From Holothuria scabra (lineage: Eukaryota; Echinodermata; Holothuroidea; Aspidochirotida; Holothuriidae): a stretch of 64,000 nucleotides of DNA. This document shows, in pieces, positions 1-10,358 of the stretch; the stretch's first letter is position 1, and each line of letters begins with the position of its first letter. Where the stretch lies: NCBI GenBank assembly GCA_037179385.1, contig CM074193.1:40766846-40830845 (forward strand), given 5' to 3'. The notes beneath the pieces are model-generated. The model was not told where the DNA came from and did no database searches. It saw only the letters and a list, made by a program, of their open reading frames with translations. The position numbers and the translations under genes were made by a program.

Positions 1-1043
1 TTTGATGTACTTAAGGCTTGATTTGAACTTGCTAGACATAAGGTACAAAAATGACCCATAATCATGACGAAATTGACTAAGTTGAATCTACTAAAAAACT
101 GCTCTGATTCAGTATCTCACCGAAGGATAACATTGCTATTGACATACAGAAGCCACGTATGATTTGATATGATATGCACGAAGGATTAATAAGTGGGGGG
201 GGGGGGGGGAGAGTTTGGGTTAATGGCAGTTTTGATGAAGAGGCCTAAAGGGACGGGAACTATATTTGTTCAATTATTATTTCAACTCACACCATACCTG
301 CAAATATATCCCCTAAATACGTTGCAGTTAATTTATATCTTGGGTCAATTTATAGCTCGGGTAGAAAAGTTTTTTTCTTTTGTTAATTTTCACTTCAAAC
401 CACCCCTATAAGTAAGCGTTGAAGTGAATTTATGTTTGGAGTCATTTCAGGGAATATTTGTAATGAAATGTAGGGTCATACATAACTAAGAACAAACGAT
501 CGAAGCGGAGGGCCATCATTAGTTGGTATACGGAGCGTAGCAAAATGTTGATACATTGCTACCCAAGTCGAAAAACGGAATTTGTCAAGCCTGTAAGCAG
601 AATCTTAAACTGCCACTAGTTTGATCTTTTATTCAAAAGAATGTTCATGTCCATTACCAAAAAGCAAAACAAATTGCAAAAAGATCAGAAATTAACAGAT
701 AACATATATTACCCACTAACATTGTCCTGGAAAGATTTTGGTCACTGCATACCTCTGTATATCTGTTTATGTTAGCAGACAATTTAGTATACACAGTACG
801 GTTCTTAAATCTTACTTAGGCCCAAATCTTCTACCGTTCCAGGCAAAGTATTGCGGAAGACCCTGCGAAGTGAGGCGAAGTGAGGCTAAGTGGAAATTGT
901 TTTTTCCATGTGTAAGCTGCCAGAATGCGTACCGAATATATGTGACCCATTTGAACTTCCATCGAAATTTTACCGTGGTAATGGTTTTTGTTTTTCCTTC
1001 CACGGTTTTGAATGAAATTGGACCCGGCTAGGATTTATCTGTA
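1..1043. other. No gene seen; repeat-derived flank
   Basis: I see no coding exon here. A run of 15 G lies at 195-209. Around 493-535 there is a degraded copy of a GC-rich motif (form gaagcggagggccatca) that also occurs inside the hAT-type elements at 7574-9567, 19195-22036 and 23650-23955, so part of this stretch is probably decayed transposon sequence. Confidence 0.5.
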
Positions 1044-2392
1044 CACTGTTAAAAATTTCTGTAAATTTACAGACTTTTTTGACTTAAACTTTTTGTATTT
1101 TGCTTTTAATAGAAATTTTCTGTATCTTTACAGGCACTTTGTATTGCTACAATAAAAAAGGTTGTTTAACATGTTTTTTCTGTTTATTTGAAAAACCATT
1201 TCTGTCTGCTTTTTTAACCAAATTTTTCTGCTTTGTAAAAATGTTCTCTAAATTTACAGAAATTTTAACAGTATTTTGTATTTTGATGACTTCACATAAA
1301 TATACTGTCATTTAACAAACATTCATTTTGTTTTTAAGCTGAAAAAGAAACAAAAACAAGCCCAAACAAACAAATAAGAAATAGCCAGACAATTTTCAAT
1401 ATATAACATGCATCTTTCTGCGAAGTTTCAGTTAAAAAAAAAAAATTTTTGACAAATTTATGGCCCTTTTTGAAAATTAACTTACATTTATTATAAAAGC
1501 ATATTTAGTTATTACGTTCTTAGTTTTAAATATCATACAACTGGTGTTTTGTCACACATTTTTAAGTAAAAAGAAATTGTAAGGCCCTAATTTCAGAGCA
1601 CTGAAAATTGGTATACTGATGTCAACTCATCGCCCCAGGCGCTCATGTACTTGATCGGAGCAAATTAAAAACGTTTCACAAATTTACTTGAAATAGTCTG
1701 TAAATTTACCACTTTATGACGTAAATCTTATGTTTGCATAAATGGGTGGAGCTTATTTTGTAGGCATTTTCCTAACAAAATGATTTGCTGTTGCTTTGAA
1801 TAATATCTTCTTTGGCGTTTTTTAATCAGGAAGTGATTAACTTATTACCTTGTCTGAAAATGTTTACAACCAATGTATTTACAGTCTTGGTCATACTTAT
1901 TTTAAAAACAAGTATTATATTGTACAAAAAAAATTGACTTTCCAATTACAAAGTTCATAGAGACAGCAGTCTACTTGACAATTCCAATATGACACCAAAG
2001 CATCCTTAATGTAGTTTGATTGAAAACAGCTTCGAAACAACACATTACGTTGATATGCAAATACCTGATCTTGGCCTACGTGGTGAAGTGCATATAACGT
2101 AATAACATATGAAAGGTAAAAGAGCAATATTATAATAAATATTAAAATGTCGGGAACGAAAACAGTAGGCTGTAAATTCACTTAAAATTAAGGTTAACAA
2201 AACAGAACAATTCTGTTATTCGATTTTACAGTAGACTTTGTAAACTAATTTACATTCAAAAACTGTAAAGGAAAAACAAACCCTTAATGTTTTTTCAAGA
2301 TTACAGTCTGACTGTAAAAAAAAACCATTATTTGGTTGGAAAAAAATTGCCATAAAAATTATGTAAATTTACAGAAAATTTTTTTAACAGTG
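1044..2392. mobile_element. 1.35-kb TA-flanked TIR element, CACTGTTAAAAA family
   Basis: The left end reads CACTGTTAAAAATTTCTGTA and the right end is its near-perfect reverse complement, closing with TTTTTTTAACAGTG. Both ends abut TA (1042-1043 and 2393-2394), as expected for a TA target duplication of Tc1/mariner-like elements. The palindromic word TGTAAATTTACA recurs at both ends and in weaker form inside. No transposase frame is visible, so it is non-autonomous. The superfamily is inferred from the TA duplication only. Confidence 0.7.
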
Positions 2393-3051
2393 TATCAATA
2401 AAACATATACTTGGTGGGTTCTGGGAGCAATCTGTCCCCTGAACCGCTGCGTTGTACAGGATGGACCTTTGGTATCACCCTATTGCCATTATATCTGAAA
2501 AATTTGGAACTGTGTGCTTTAAAAGTGCTCGCTCTGAGCCAACTCACGGTGGCGCGGAACTCCCCCCCCCCCCCAAAAAAAAAGAGAATTTTCTTCCACG
2601 GAGGCACATGGATAGAAAATAAAACATGTTTAATAGAAAAACTTGCTGAGGAGAGATGGCAAAGTAGTTTTCTACCAGGTGCGGAAAATCAAATGGAAAG
2701 TCTAAAAAGCCGTGGCTTCGATCGTGCTAAGGCTCAAGGTATTTACTCCTTCGAAGCACCCCTGCAGACCATTTTCGCCCCCTCTGACCGAAATCCCTAG
2801 CTCCGCAACTGACTATAACTTATGCACTTAAATCAAATCCCTCCCTCTCTGACCCTGCATGAGCAATTCGGTCAATTTTGCCAGCGTAAAACGCTTTTGT
2901 GTATTGAAACATCCCTCAGAAGGCAATTTACCCAACTGTCTTAGACGTTGACGCACAATTCCTGTAGAATTTGACGCACCCGGCTATATGTCGCAATATT
3001 CGGTTGCTTTCAATGCAACATTTGGATAACTTTGACACACCCCTCCTGCAG
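2393..3051. other. No gene seen
   Basis: Non-coding sequence between two mobile elements. It includes a C12 run followed directly by an A-run near 2562-2582. The open frame across 2411-2800 passes through that homopolymer and has no recognisable domain, so I do not count it as a gene. Confidence 0.4.
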
Positions 3052-3258
3052 ACCACGTGTTTGGTCTAACAGTAGATCATCCGCCTCTCACGCGGAAGGC
3101 CCGGGTTAGATTCCCAGGTCGAGTCATACCAAAGACTTTTAGAATGGAACCTACTGCCGTTGTGGTTGATGCTCCGCATAAGCAATGGAGTAGGGAAAAT
3201 AAGCCAGTGAGCCACAACTAGTACAAAGGCCGTGGCCAGCTCGACTTAAACCAATACA
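3052..3258 (+). mobile_element. tRNA-Glu-derived SINE, 3'-truncated copy
   Basis: The head is tRNA-like. An A-box-like tggtctaacag (3062-3072) is followed by an anticodon-arm hairpin, CCGC-CTCTCAC-GCGG (3081-3095), with anticodon CTC (Glu) in the loop, and then a T-arm/B-box region ggcccgggttagattccca. The body (accaaagactttt, ccgtggccagctcgac) is shared with copies at 6454, 31954, 57214 and 60157. The usual CTAA-type tail is missing; the copy stops just before a G-run. Confidence 0.8.
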
Positions 3259-4639
3259 TAGGCGTAGGAAGCGTGGGGGGGGGGGGGGGGCTGGTGGCGA
3301 CAGCGCCCAGTGAAAAATGAGGGGGTCAGAGCGGGTCATGAGAACCCCCTTTTCATTTTTCAAATCTCAGAAAAAGGGATAATTCCCGGCGAACTTCGCG
3401 CGCCGCAAAATACAATGTGAAATGCATTAGTTTTTGCTCACAAATCAGTTTGGTAAAGTTTTCCGAGCTCTGGAAATTACAAAACCGGATATTTACCATA
3501 TGTGACACCACATCATCAAGAGGCACCGGCAGTTACATTGCTATTTTTGTAAACTGTCTTTCACAGAATTCCAAATTTTCTTCAATGAAAGCTCTTGGTT
3601 TTGAAATATTTCGTCTAAAAAGGTCTACAAAGTTTGGATACTTTTGAAATGTCATCGGAGAGTGTCAGGCCTTAGGACTAAGATAACATCATGTAGCAAC
3701 AACGATTCAGTCGTCGTGCAATCATTCTCAGATTTGCCACCAATATATGAAGGAAGTGCAGATTTTTCAGAAATCCCCTAGCTCATTAAATTCCTTACAG
3801 GAAACTCAGAATCCAAAGCTATCTGCAATACAAGCTCCATATCTGTTTATATTTGCTTAAAAGGGGCAACAATTTCGGAGCGCTTCTCGCTCCGAAACAC
3901 GTACCTGGTACAGTGGTGTTCACAATGGAAAGAAAAATTGGAAAACTTAGCTACTAATTAAAAGCCCGAGACATGCTATTTCCGGCTGTCTGAGGGGTCG
4001 CGATTTTTATTTTTTGTACCCTCCGCGCCAATTGAAGATAGTTTTTCGATCAAGACTTCATATTACAGGCAGAGAGCGATTGGCCCACCGTACACAAATC
4101 CTTTAATACACACCTATCATCAGATGCCCTTTCAACCCTGTCAGTTGAGTAGTCTGTAGATTGATGGATTCTTCAGTTGTTGAAGTATCAAAATGTTATC
4201 AATGTTCAATGTTGCAGAGCAATGACGTAGCTACAGGGGCAGAGGGCGATTGCCCCTGGATCAAAAAAGTGAAAAATTCTGAAGTTTACCATTTGAGACA
4301 CCAATTAAATATAGTGCGTTTTCCCAACCTTTACTTCAAATTCCGAATTCTTCCTAATAAAAGCTCCATAATTTTAAGGATTAGTTTTAAAAGAGGCAAA
4401 AATTTCCCCGCGCTTCGCGCGCCCTAAATTAAGACCCTTCATGCAGTAGCCTAAGTGGTCACTCAGAAAGCAGTCAGTGATAAACATTTCCGAGCCGCTA
4501 CAGAGCCGTTTCCCTAAAATTTTCTTCAAATATAGGCGTTTAATTTTTAAATATTTTGTTAAAAAGGCAGTAAAGTTTCGGGAGCTTTTTTAAGTTTCGC
4601 CCAGAGGCTTCAGTCCGCACTCCTTAGATAACATTTTGT
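3259..4639. repeat. Degraded repeat sequence, no gene
   Basis: Short related blocks recur here, with 'gcgaacttcgcgcgcc' and 'gcgcttcgcgcgcc' motifs near 3390 and 4410 and paired tracts of the kind 'tttgacaccaa..aaattcc..aaagct'. The stretch 3963-4035 (form atttccggctgtctgaggg, then ccgcgccaa) is homologous to 58999-59100. This looks like old decayed transposon sequence. I see no exon. Confidence 0.4.
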
Positions 4640-5386
4640 TATCTCAGACATATAACATAACATAACATAACAGGTTCAAGGGCAAAGGAGGGCTGTAAAG
4701 GCCCCATAAGATGCCCTGTAATCCAAAAACCCCCCAAAACAAAGCAAACCACCAACACCTAAAGAGCCCAGAAAGATTAGATTCTACCACAGTCATGGAA
4801 AAACTTGTCAATATTAACCTTAAAACGGTGCACTGATGTGGAGTTAACAACCCACTCAGGCAGGCTATTCCACTCACTAACAACCCTATGAGAGAAACTG
4901 AACTTCCTAATGTCAAGTCTAGCAAAAGACTTTTCAAGCTTTTTGCAATGGCCTCTAACCCGAGGTTTACTCTGGACCTTTAAATAACTGCAAGCTAACA
5001 AAGGATTCCCTTCAGATAGAAATTTGTATACCTGGAGCATGTCCCCCCTAATCCTTCTCAGCTCCAAAGTGGTAAGCCCAAGCAGCTTAAGCCTTTGGGA
5101 ATAAGGTAGATTTTTAACCTCAGGTATGAGTCGGGTAGCTCTCTTCTGAACTTGCTCTAAAAGCAATTTGTCCTTTTCAAAGAAGGGACTCCAGGCCTGT
5201 GCAGCATAGTCGAGATGGGGTCGAACCAGCTGCTTATACAAATTTAGCACAATTTCTTTACTAAAACTCTTAAAATTCCTCCTGATCAACCCAAGCACCC
5301 TATTTGCCCTTGCAGCAGTAGCTGCACATTGCCTAGATATGCTAATAGGAAACGCAGACTGATCGATAGTATCCCAAAAATTCAAA
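4640..5386 (-). mobile_element. 5'-truncated non-LTR retrotransposon (CR1/L2-like), 3' end
   Basis: The minus strand holds the C-terminal part of a LINE ORF2, then about 100 bp of 3' UTR, ending in four TGTTA/TTATG-type repeats (4650-4671 as 'cataacataa' on the plus strand). Short terminal repeats instead of poly(A) are typical of the CR1/L2 group. The 5' truncation near 5386 is typical of incomplete reverse transcription. No promoter, endonuclease or catalytic RT region remains. Confidence 0.85.
4777..5385 (-). pseudogene. Truncated LINE reverse-transcriptase ORF2, C-terminal domain
   Basis: This open frame of 202 codons ends in a normal stop and is the region C-terminal to the reverse-transcriptase domain of CR1/L2/Jockey-type LINEs. 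Recognisable blocks are RANRVLGLIRR (residues 26-36), LVRPHLDYAAQAWSP (53-67), EQVQKRATRLIP (77-88), LLGLTTLELRRIRGDM (101-116) and FSHRVVSEWNSLPEWVV (164-180). The polymerase active-site block (F/YADD) lies upstream in intact elements and is absent here, so the fragment cannot be functional. The first ~18 residues may be flanking host DNA read in frame. The frame carries no internal stop, which suggests a fairly recent insertion. Confidence 0.9.
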
Positions 5387-5605
5387 TTTCCTTACAGGAA
5401 ACCCTTAATCTAAACTATTTTATGTAGTAAAAGTTCCGTATTCTCAAATTTTAGGCGCGCCGTTCTTGCTCGTAGAAAAAGTGAAAAAAATTATCATCAA
5501 AAATGTACCTTATGGTCAACAGAGTAGGATGAGGTGCATGATCCAACTTGGAAATTGTTTCCCCCCCCCCCCCCCACTTTCATGTTGCTTCAAGTCCTGC
5601 GCCAC

Positions 5606-5652
5606 TGAACCAATTGGTTGGCAACTGGGCCGTAAAACTTCATCTAACTAAC
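5606..5652 (+). mobile_element. tRNA-Glu SINE, 3'-end fragment
   Basis: This is only the 3' end of the SINE: 'gaaccaattggttgg', 'ctgggccgtaaaac' and the tail 'catctaactaac'. It matches the ends of the copies at 6454 and, inverted, at 57214 and 60157. It follows a C-run at 5561-5577. Confidence 0.75.
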
Positions 5653-6453
5653 AAATTGATAAACCTCTGCGTCCTAACTTATTTTAAACACTAACAAAAT
5701 AAAATGATACTCACACTTGGCATGAATGTATAAGCAGATAAGTGTAGCTGGCTCGAATTAGGTTATTACATCTTTACGTTGGCACAGTAGGAAAACACAA
5801 TCATCAAACCACAATACAACATTGCAACGCTGCGTACTCAGATTTGCCAATTCCTGCATAGGTATCTTAACACGTTACTCCAAGGTAGATAAGTCTTCAC
5901 TTGTCATTATAGTTCTCTATACTAACCAAGTAGCCTACCTAGTTTTTTAAACCAAGGGACTCGCGTATTCCCTTGGTCAACCAAACACAATAAAAGGCGC
6001 TTTCCTTATTCTACACTGAAGAGATAATCCATTGGGAATGTCATTCTCGAGCCTTTCATATTAACATGGTAACTGAGCGGCAAAAATCAGGATTTAATTT
6101 TCACATCTAGGAATTCAACTTTTGTTTTTTTCTAAAGTCTTCCAGAATCTCTGACTGCAGGAGCCTTTCGAAGGATGCAACTTTTGTTAACCGATTTGAA
6201 ATCCCTTGTGAAGGAGTATGCCTTTCTCTGATTAGCCTATACGTTTTCCAAATTGCTACATGCAGCTATTTTGGAAAATAACGCCCAGCAGTCAAACAGG
6301 GAGAGGCGCAAAGCAGTGAAGTCGGCGAAAAATCTATAAAAATTGCCAGAAACCTAGAAGCAAGGTATTAGCCAAAGCACTGATCACCTTTTAATACTTA
6401 GCTTGTTTCATATATATTAACAGGAAGTTTTTAGACAACTCCCTTGCAGGAAT

Positions 6454-6676
6454 GTTAGAGCATTCGTCTTTCACGCGGAAGGCCCGGGTTCTATTCTCAG
6501 GCCGAGTCATACCAAAGACTCTAAAATGGAACCTACTGCAGTTGTGCGTGATGCTCCGCATCAGCAATGGAGTAGGGAGAACAAGCCAGTCAGCCACTAT
6601 TGGCAGAAAGGCCGTGGAAGGCTCAACTTGAACCAATTGGTTAGAAACTGGGCCGTAAAACTCTATCTACCTAACT
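6454..6676 (+). mobile_element. tRNA-Glu-derived SINE, nearly complete
   Basis: The copy starts inside the tRNA-like D-arm (gttagagcattcgtctttca), has the T-arm (ggcccgggttctattctca) and the full body, and ends with 'gggccgtaaaactctatcta' and a short CTAA tail. The first few tRNA bases are missing. The small open frame on the opposite strand (6391-6636) is a by-product of this SINE, and similar shadow frames appear at the other copies. Confidence 0.85.
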
Positions 6677-6759
6677 TTCCTATAATTTTCACAACTTAAA
6701 TTCTGCCCCACATTTAAACCTTAACTTAAGCACTACCAAAATCGATTGTTGATCATGGT

Positions 6760-7179
6760 CTAGGCGCAGGTCACACTACAGCGATATATGATCGAATTAC
6801 GATCCGATTTTTGTGAGTTTTAGGTAGAATCTCTTCCATCCATGGCAGGAAAGAACCAAAACTTTGCCATCCTGTTTAAACATTTGATCGGTAGAAGAAA
6901 ACCATGAAAGTGAATTGTAAAATATTTATTTCGTGACGTCATGTTGATAATAGCTTTTATCGGACTACGAGTATCCGATAAAAGCTGTCTATGGATGCGA
7001 CGTCACGGAATAATTGAAATGATTTCGTTTTTCGTAATCCTGCGATACAAGTTCTTTTAATTGCACAGATTGGGAAATTTTTGTTTCTTTCTTACTAAAG
7101 ATGGAAAAGATTTAAAGTAGAACTCAAACAATCGGAGCGAAATCCGATCCGATATCGCTGTAGTGTGACATGTGCTTAA
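6760..7179. mobile_element. TTAA-type MITE with CRE-containing palindromic core, copy 1
   Basis: The terminal inverted repeats are GGTCACACTACAGCGATAT (from 6769) and its complement ATATCGCTGTAGTGTGAC (ending 7169), with TTAA at the right edge (7176-7179) and a degraded TCTA at the left. In the centre is a hairpin (gcttttatcgga / tccgataaaagc, about 6953-6987) flanked by TGACGTCA (6937-6944) and GCGACGTCAC. The copy at 27383-27852 is complete between two TTAA sites, and a diverged one lies at 40353-40705. No coding capacity. Confidence 0.8.
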
Positions 7180-7573
7180 CTTGGAGTTTGGTTGCAGTAC
7201 AGTGGATGCTGCCCAATCTTGGATCCGAGAGGGTTTTTTACCCTACAAATATTTAAAAACTTCTATTCAAGAGTAGGCTAATTAACACACACTCAACCTA
7301 AAACACCTCTCCAATTCGGTGTAGTGTGACCGTGGCGTTTGTTAGACCTTTTCTCAAAGTTATCCCAACTTCATTGATTTGCTGGGTAACTCGGAAACCG
7401 AAGAATGTCAACCGATAAATTTCGTGGGATGATACAAGAACGTCGGAATGGGAACATCTGACAGCCTATGGAAAGTAACGTTTCCCCATATTAGAGCTGC
7501 GTCAGGAGACAGGGGAAGACCCAGCCCCGTATATTCACAAGAAAATTTGAAAAGAGAAGGAAAAGGAGGGGAA
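7180..7573. other. No gene; partial MITE end
   Basis: An isolated copy of the CRE-MITE terminus (aattcggtgtagtgtgac) lies at 7313-7330. The rest is anonymous. The last eight bases, GAGGGGAA (7566-7573), are the left target duplication of the next element. Confidence 0.5.
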
Positions 7574-9567
7574 CAGTGGCGTAGCTAGGATTTTTTCCGG
7601 GGGGGGGGGGGCAAAGGTATGAAATTTCCCCAAAACTTTTCCCGGTCAATGTGTATGTATTTCATATAAAATGTGCAAACTTACAAGTATAACAACATTA
7701 CCATGTCATTTTGTAATATTACCCGCATTTTAATCTTAAAGTATAACACAGAGCAATCGGAAATAACGAAGTATATTATTTTGGTAAACAATACCTGGTT
7801 TATTTGTATGTACTAAAGCAGTGGCGTACGCAGGATTTCTCTGAAGGGGGAGGGGCACGCAGTATGGTCTAAGAGGAGGGGTTTCCGGAAATGTTTTGAC
7901 GTTTTCAAGGAGCCTACATGCAAAATGACAGGAACAGTGTTAAAAGTTGAATCGTGGGGGTTCATGAAGATAAAACTGAAATTTTTGTGTCTTTACATGC
8001 ACTCTTATGCCAGTTATGCTACCTTACGCAGTAAAACTTGTCATTAAATTTGCACACTTTTAGAAGTCCAAAAAAGAACATTGATCGGTATTTGTGGTTT
8101 TTCTTGGCCACAAAATGTTATTTTGTCATAAAGATTATCTAAGCGGAGCGCCACCATTGGTTGGCGCAGAGCGTAGAGAAAATTTGGAAAAATCAGACCC
8201 CTTAGATGGCCGGAAATAGCATTTTCCAGGCTAATACGAAGAATCTAGCCAGTCGCTTTCTTCTTTTGTCGTTTGCAATAAAATAAAATGCTCACTTCAA
8301 AATATGTTCGCAAACTGCAAAGTGATCAGAGAGTTAAGAGCTAATTTTACCCCAAATATGTAATTTTGTCCAAAAGACCGAGCGAAGCGCCACCATTGGT
8401 TGGCGCGGAGCGTAAAGAAAATTTCGAAAAATCAGACCCCTCAGATGGCCAAAATAGCGTATTTATGCTTGTAAAGAGAATCTAAACATGTAGTCTTTCT
8501 TATCGATGCCACCAGTGGGAAACAGAGTCTACCTTTTTAAGTAAAAATTGGAATTTGACAGAATTTGCCTTGGTCTATTTGTAGGAATTAAAAAAAAATA
8601 GCATCACTGAAAGACCTTGCAGGGACAATCCTCCCCCTTTGAAAATTTTTGAAAAATTGGGTGTCCTTATAAGCAAGCTGGTGCCACATATGCTATCTTT
8701 TGAAGTAAAATCTGTGTTAATAAAGTTAGACTACGTATTTTTAAGAACAAAGAAAAAATGGCATCTGTGAGGGGGACATGGCCCAATGGTCTCCCCTTCG
8801 CACGCCACTAAGGAGGCCTAATAGTGGCTCGATAACACAGGATATCCTGTGAGAAAAGCAGTCTGTTATGTGTAGAAGGCTACAAGGTACTCATTGTCCA
8901 TTTATTGTTACACTCAAAGTGAGCAGAAAGCTATTTTCCCGAACTAGCTTGTAAGCCTCAAAGGATTAGGCTAAGTAACAAATCTAAGTGTGCCAACGGA
9001 TCCCGTTAATTCTAATTTCTAGATTAACTTTAAGTTTATCGTTGGCCATGGATTGTTTCAACCCGATCCATCGTTATGTACACAGAGTAAAATCGTACAG
9101 CTACTGCTAGCTTGTAGAAGAACATAACAACCTCAGGGGTCTACGGAAGTGACATCAGTTTTCACATCCTTTCATTGATGAATTCCCAAAGTGTCACCTG
9201 AATAACAGCTTCCTGTGCACTGAAATGCACTGATCAGAACCCCTGTGCGTATACAAGCACAAGAGAACATTCTATCTGTTACGCGACGAGGATATTTCTG
9301 TGGAACGCGAATTGGGCCGGATCATGCGACACTGACGAAATCTGACTGAATTTGTTGCATGAAAATACGAATTATGTATGAGAAATGTCTCACAATTTCT
9401 TATTCTAACAAAAATTTTGAGAAATTTTTGTGAAATTTTTGTAATAATAAGGAGATTCGTCAAATTTCCCCTTTTTTCATCAAATTTCACCATTTTCATC
9501 AAATTTCCCCAAAATTTTTTCCAGGGGGGCAACTTGCCCCCCCTGCCCCCCAGTAGCTACGCCACTG
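7574..9567. mobile_element. Non-autonomous hAT-type element, 1994 bp, intact TIRs and TSD
   Basis: The left end is CAGTGGCGTAGCTAGGATTT and the right end is the inverse, ...GTAGCTACGCCACTG. Both ends are flanked by the perfect 8-bp duplication GAGGGGAA (7566-7573 and 9568-9575), the target-duplication length of hAT elements. G/C runs sit just inside both TIRs. Inside is a two-copy repeat (~8105-8280 and ~8340-8500) carrying the motif gcgccaccattggttggcgc. A second TIR-like start (cagtggcgtacgcaggattt at 7819, with 'cacgccact' near 8800) suggests an older nested element. No transposase is seen. A longer relative is at 19195-22036. Confidence 0.85.
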
Positions 9568-9575
9568 GAGGGGAA

Positions 9576-9922
9576 AAGAAGAAAACCAGCACTCCATTCA
9601 TACTTTGACTTCCATCAAAATGCCATGGGGCCGCCCCACCACATACGATTAGGAAAATCAGGGATTACCACCTGGTTATGGTATGGATCCTGAATAAAAT
9701 TCCTGTTCCATATACTGGAGGTTGAAAGAGTGTCAGCGCAAGGTGAGTCTCTTTACCTGGATGAATGCTTTATTAGAAAATTCTTCATTAAAGATTCTTT
9801 TCCTAAAAAGATACATAGCAATTTTGCCTCCAAAAGATGTTTGGGACTAAATTGAGGCGAAATCATTGCAAGGACATAAAAGAAATCAAACGTCTTTGCT
9901 GGCTTAATATGATTTCCTGTAG
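9576..9922. other. No gene seen
   Basis: A short spacer between the hAT element and the foldback element. I see no exon, RNA gene or repeat in it. Confidence 0.4.
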
Positions 9923-9928
9923 TAGTTA

Positions 9929-10242
9929 CCCAGCCAACATGTCCAGCTGGCCCCAACTGGGTTTCAGCTGGGCTACTTGCTGGGCCCCAGCTGGGGCGAT
10001 TCGTGTTTGTCAGGTGTTCCCACGTGGGGCCCAACTGGGCTAGCCTTTCCCAGCTGAGAGATGAAGCCCAGCTGCCATGGGCCCCGCTTAAATAGCTAAA
10101 GCCTAGCTGGGCTTCAGCTGGGAAAGGCTAGCCCAATTGGGCCCCACGTGGGAACACCTGACAAACACGAATCGCCCCAGCTGGGGCCAGCAAGTGGCCC
10201 AGCTGAAACCCAGTTGGGGCCCAGCTGGGCATGTTGACTGGG
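9929..10242. mobile_element. 314-bp foldback element (CAGCTGGG-rich palindrome)
   Basis: Two arms of about 140 bp are near-perfect reverse complements: 9929-10070 begins CCCAGCCAACATGTCCAGCT, and 10095-10242 ends with its inverse (catgttgactggg). The spacer is short (~25 bp). The arms contain many CAGCTGG/CCAGCTG words. TAGTTA flanks both sides (9923-9928 and 10243-10248), probably the target duplication. GC content is far above the surroundings. No coding potential; the superfamily is not assignable by eye. Confidence 0.85.
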
Positions 10243-10271
10243 TAGTTAGTCAAGTAGTTAGTTACTGAATT

Positions 10272-10358
10272 GAAGTTTTACGGCCCAGTTTCTAACCAAT
10301 TGGTTCAAGACGAGCCGGTCACGATCCTTTTCCAGGTGTGGATCACTGTCTTGTTTTC
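10272..10358 (-). mobile_element. tRNA-Glu SINE, 3'-half fragment
   Basis: The plus strand reads 'gaagttttacggcccagttt', 'ccaattggttcaag' and 'ccaggtgtggatcactgtct', which is the inverted 3' half of the SINE. A 'gttag' tail remnant (10251-10263) precedes it. Confidence 0.75.

Noticed and set aside
2411..2800. 129-codon plus-strand frame
   Set aside because: It reads through C12 and A7 runs that are unstable and non-coding in character, with no domain.
3062..3120. A tRNA-Glu gene
   Set aside because: The acceptor stem is absent and the tRNA-like part is fused to the repeated SINE body, as in several other copies.
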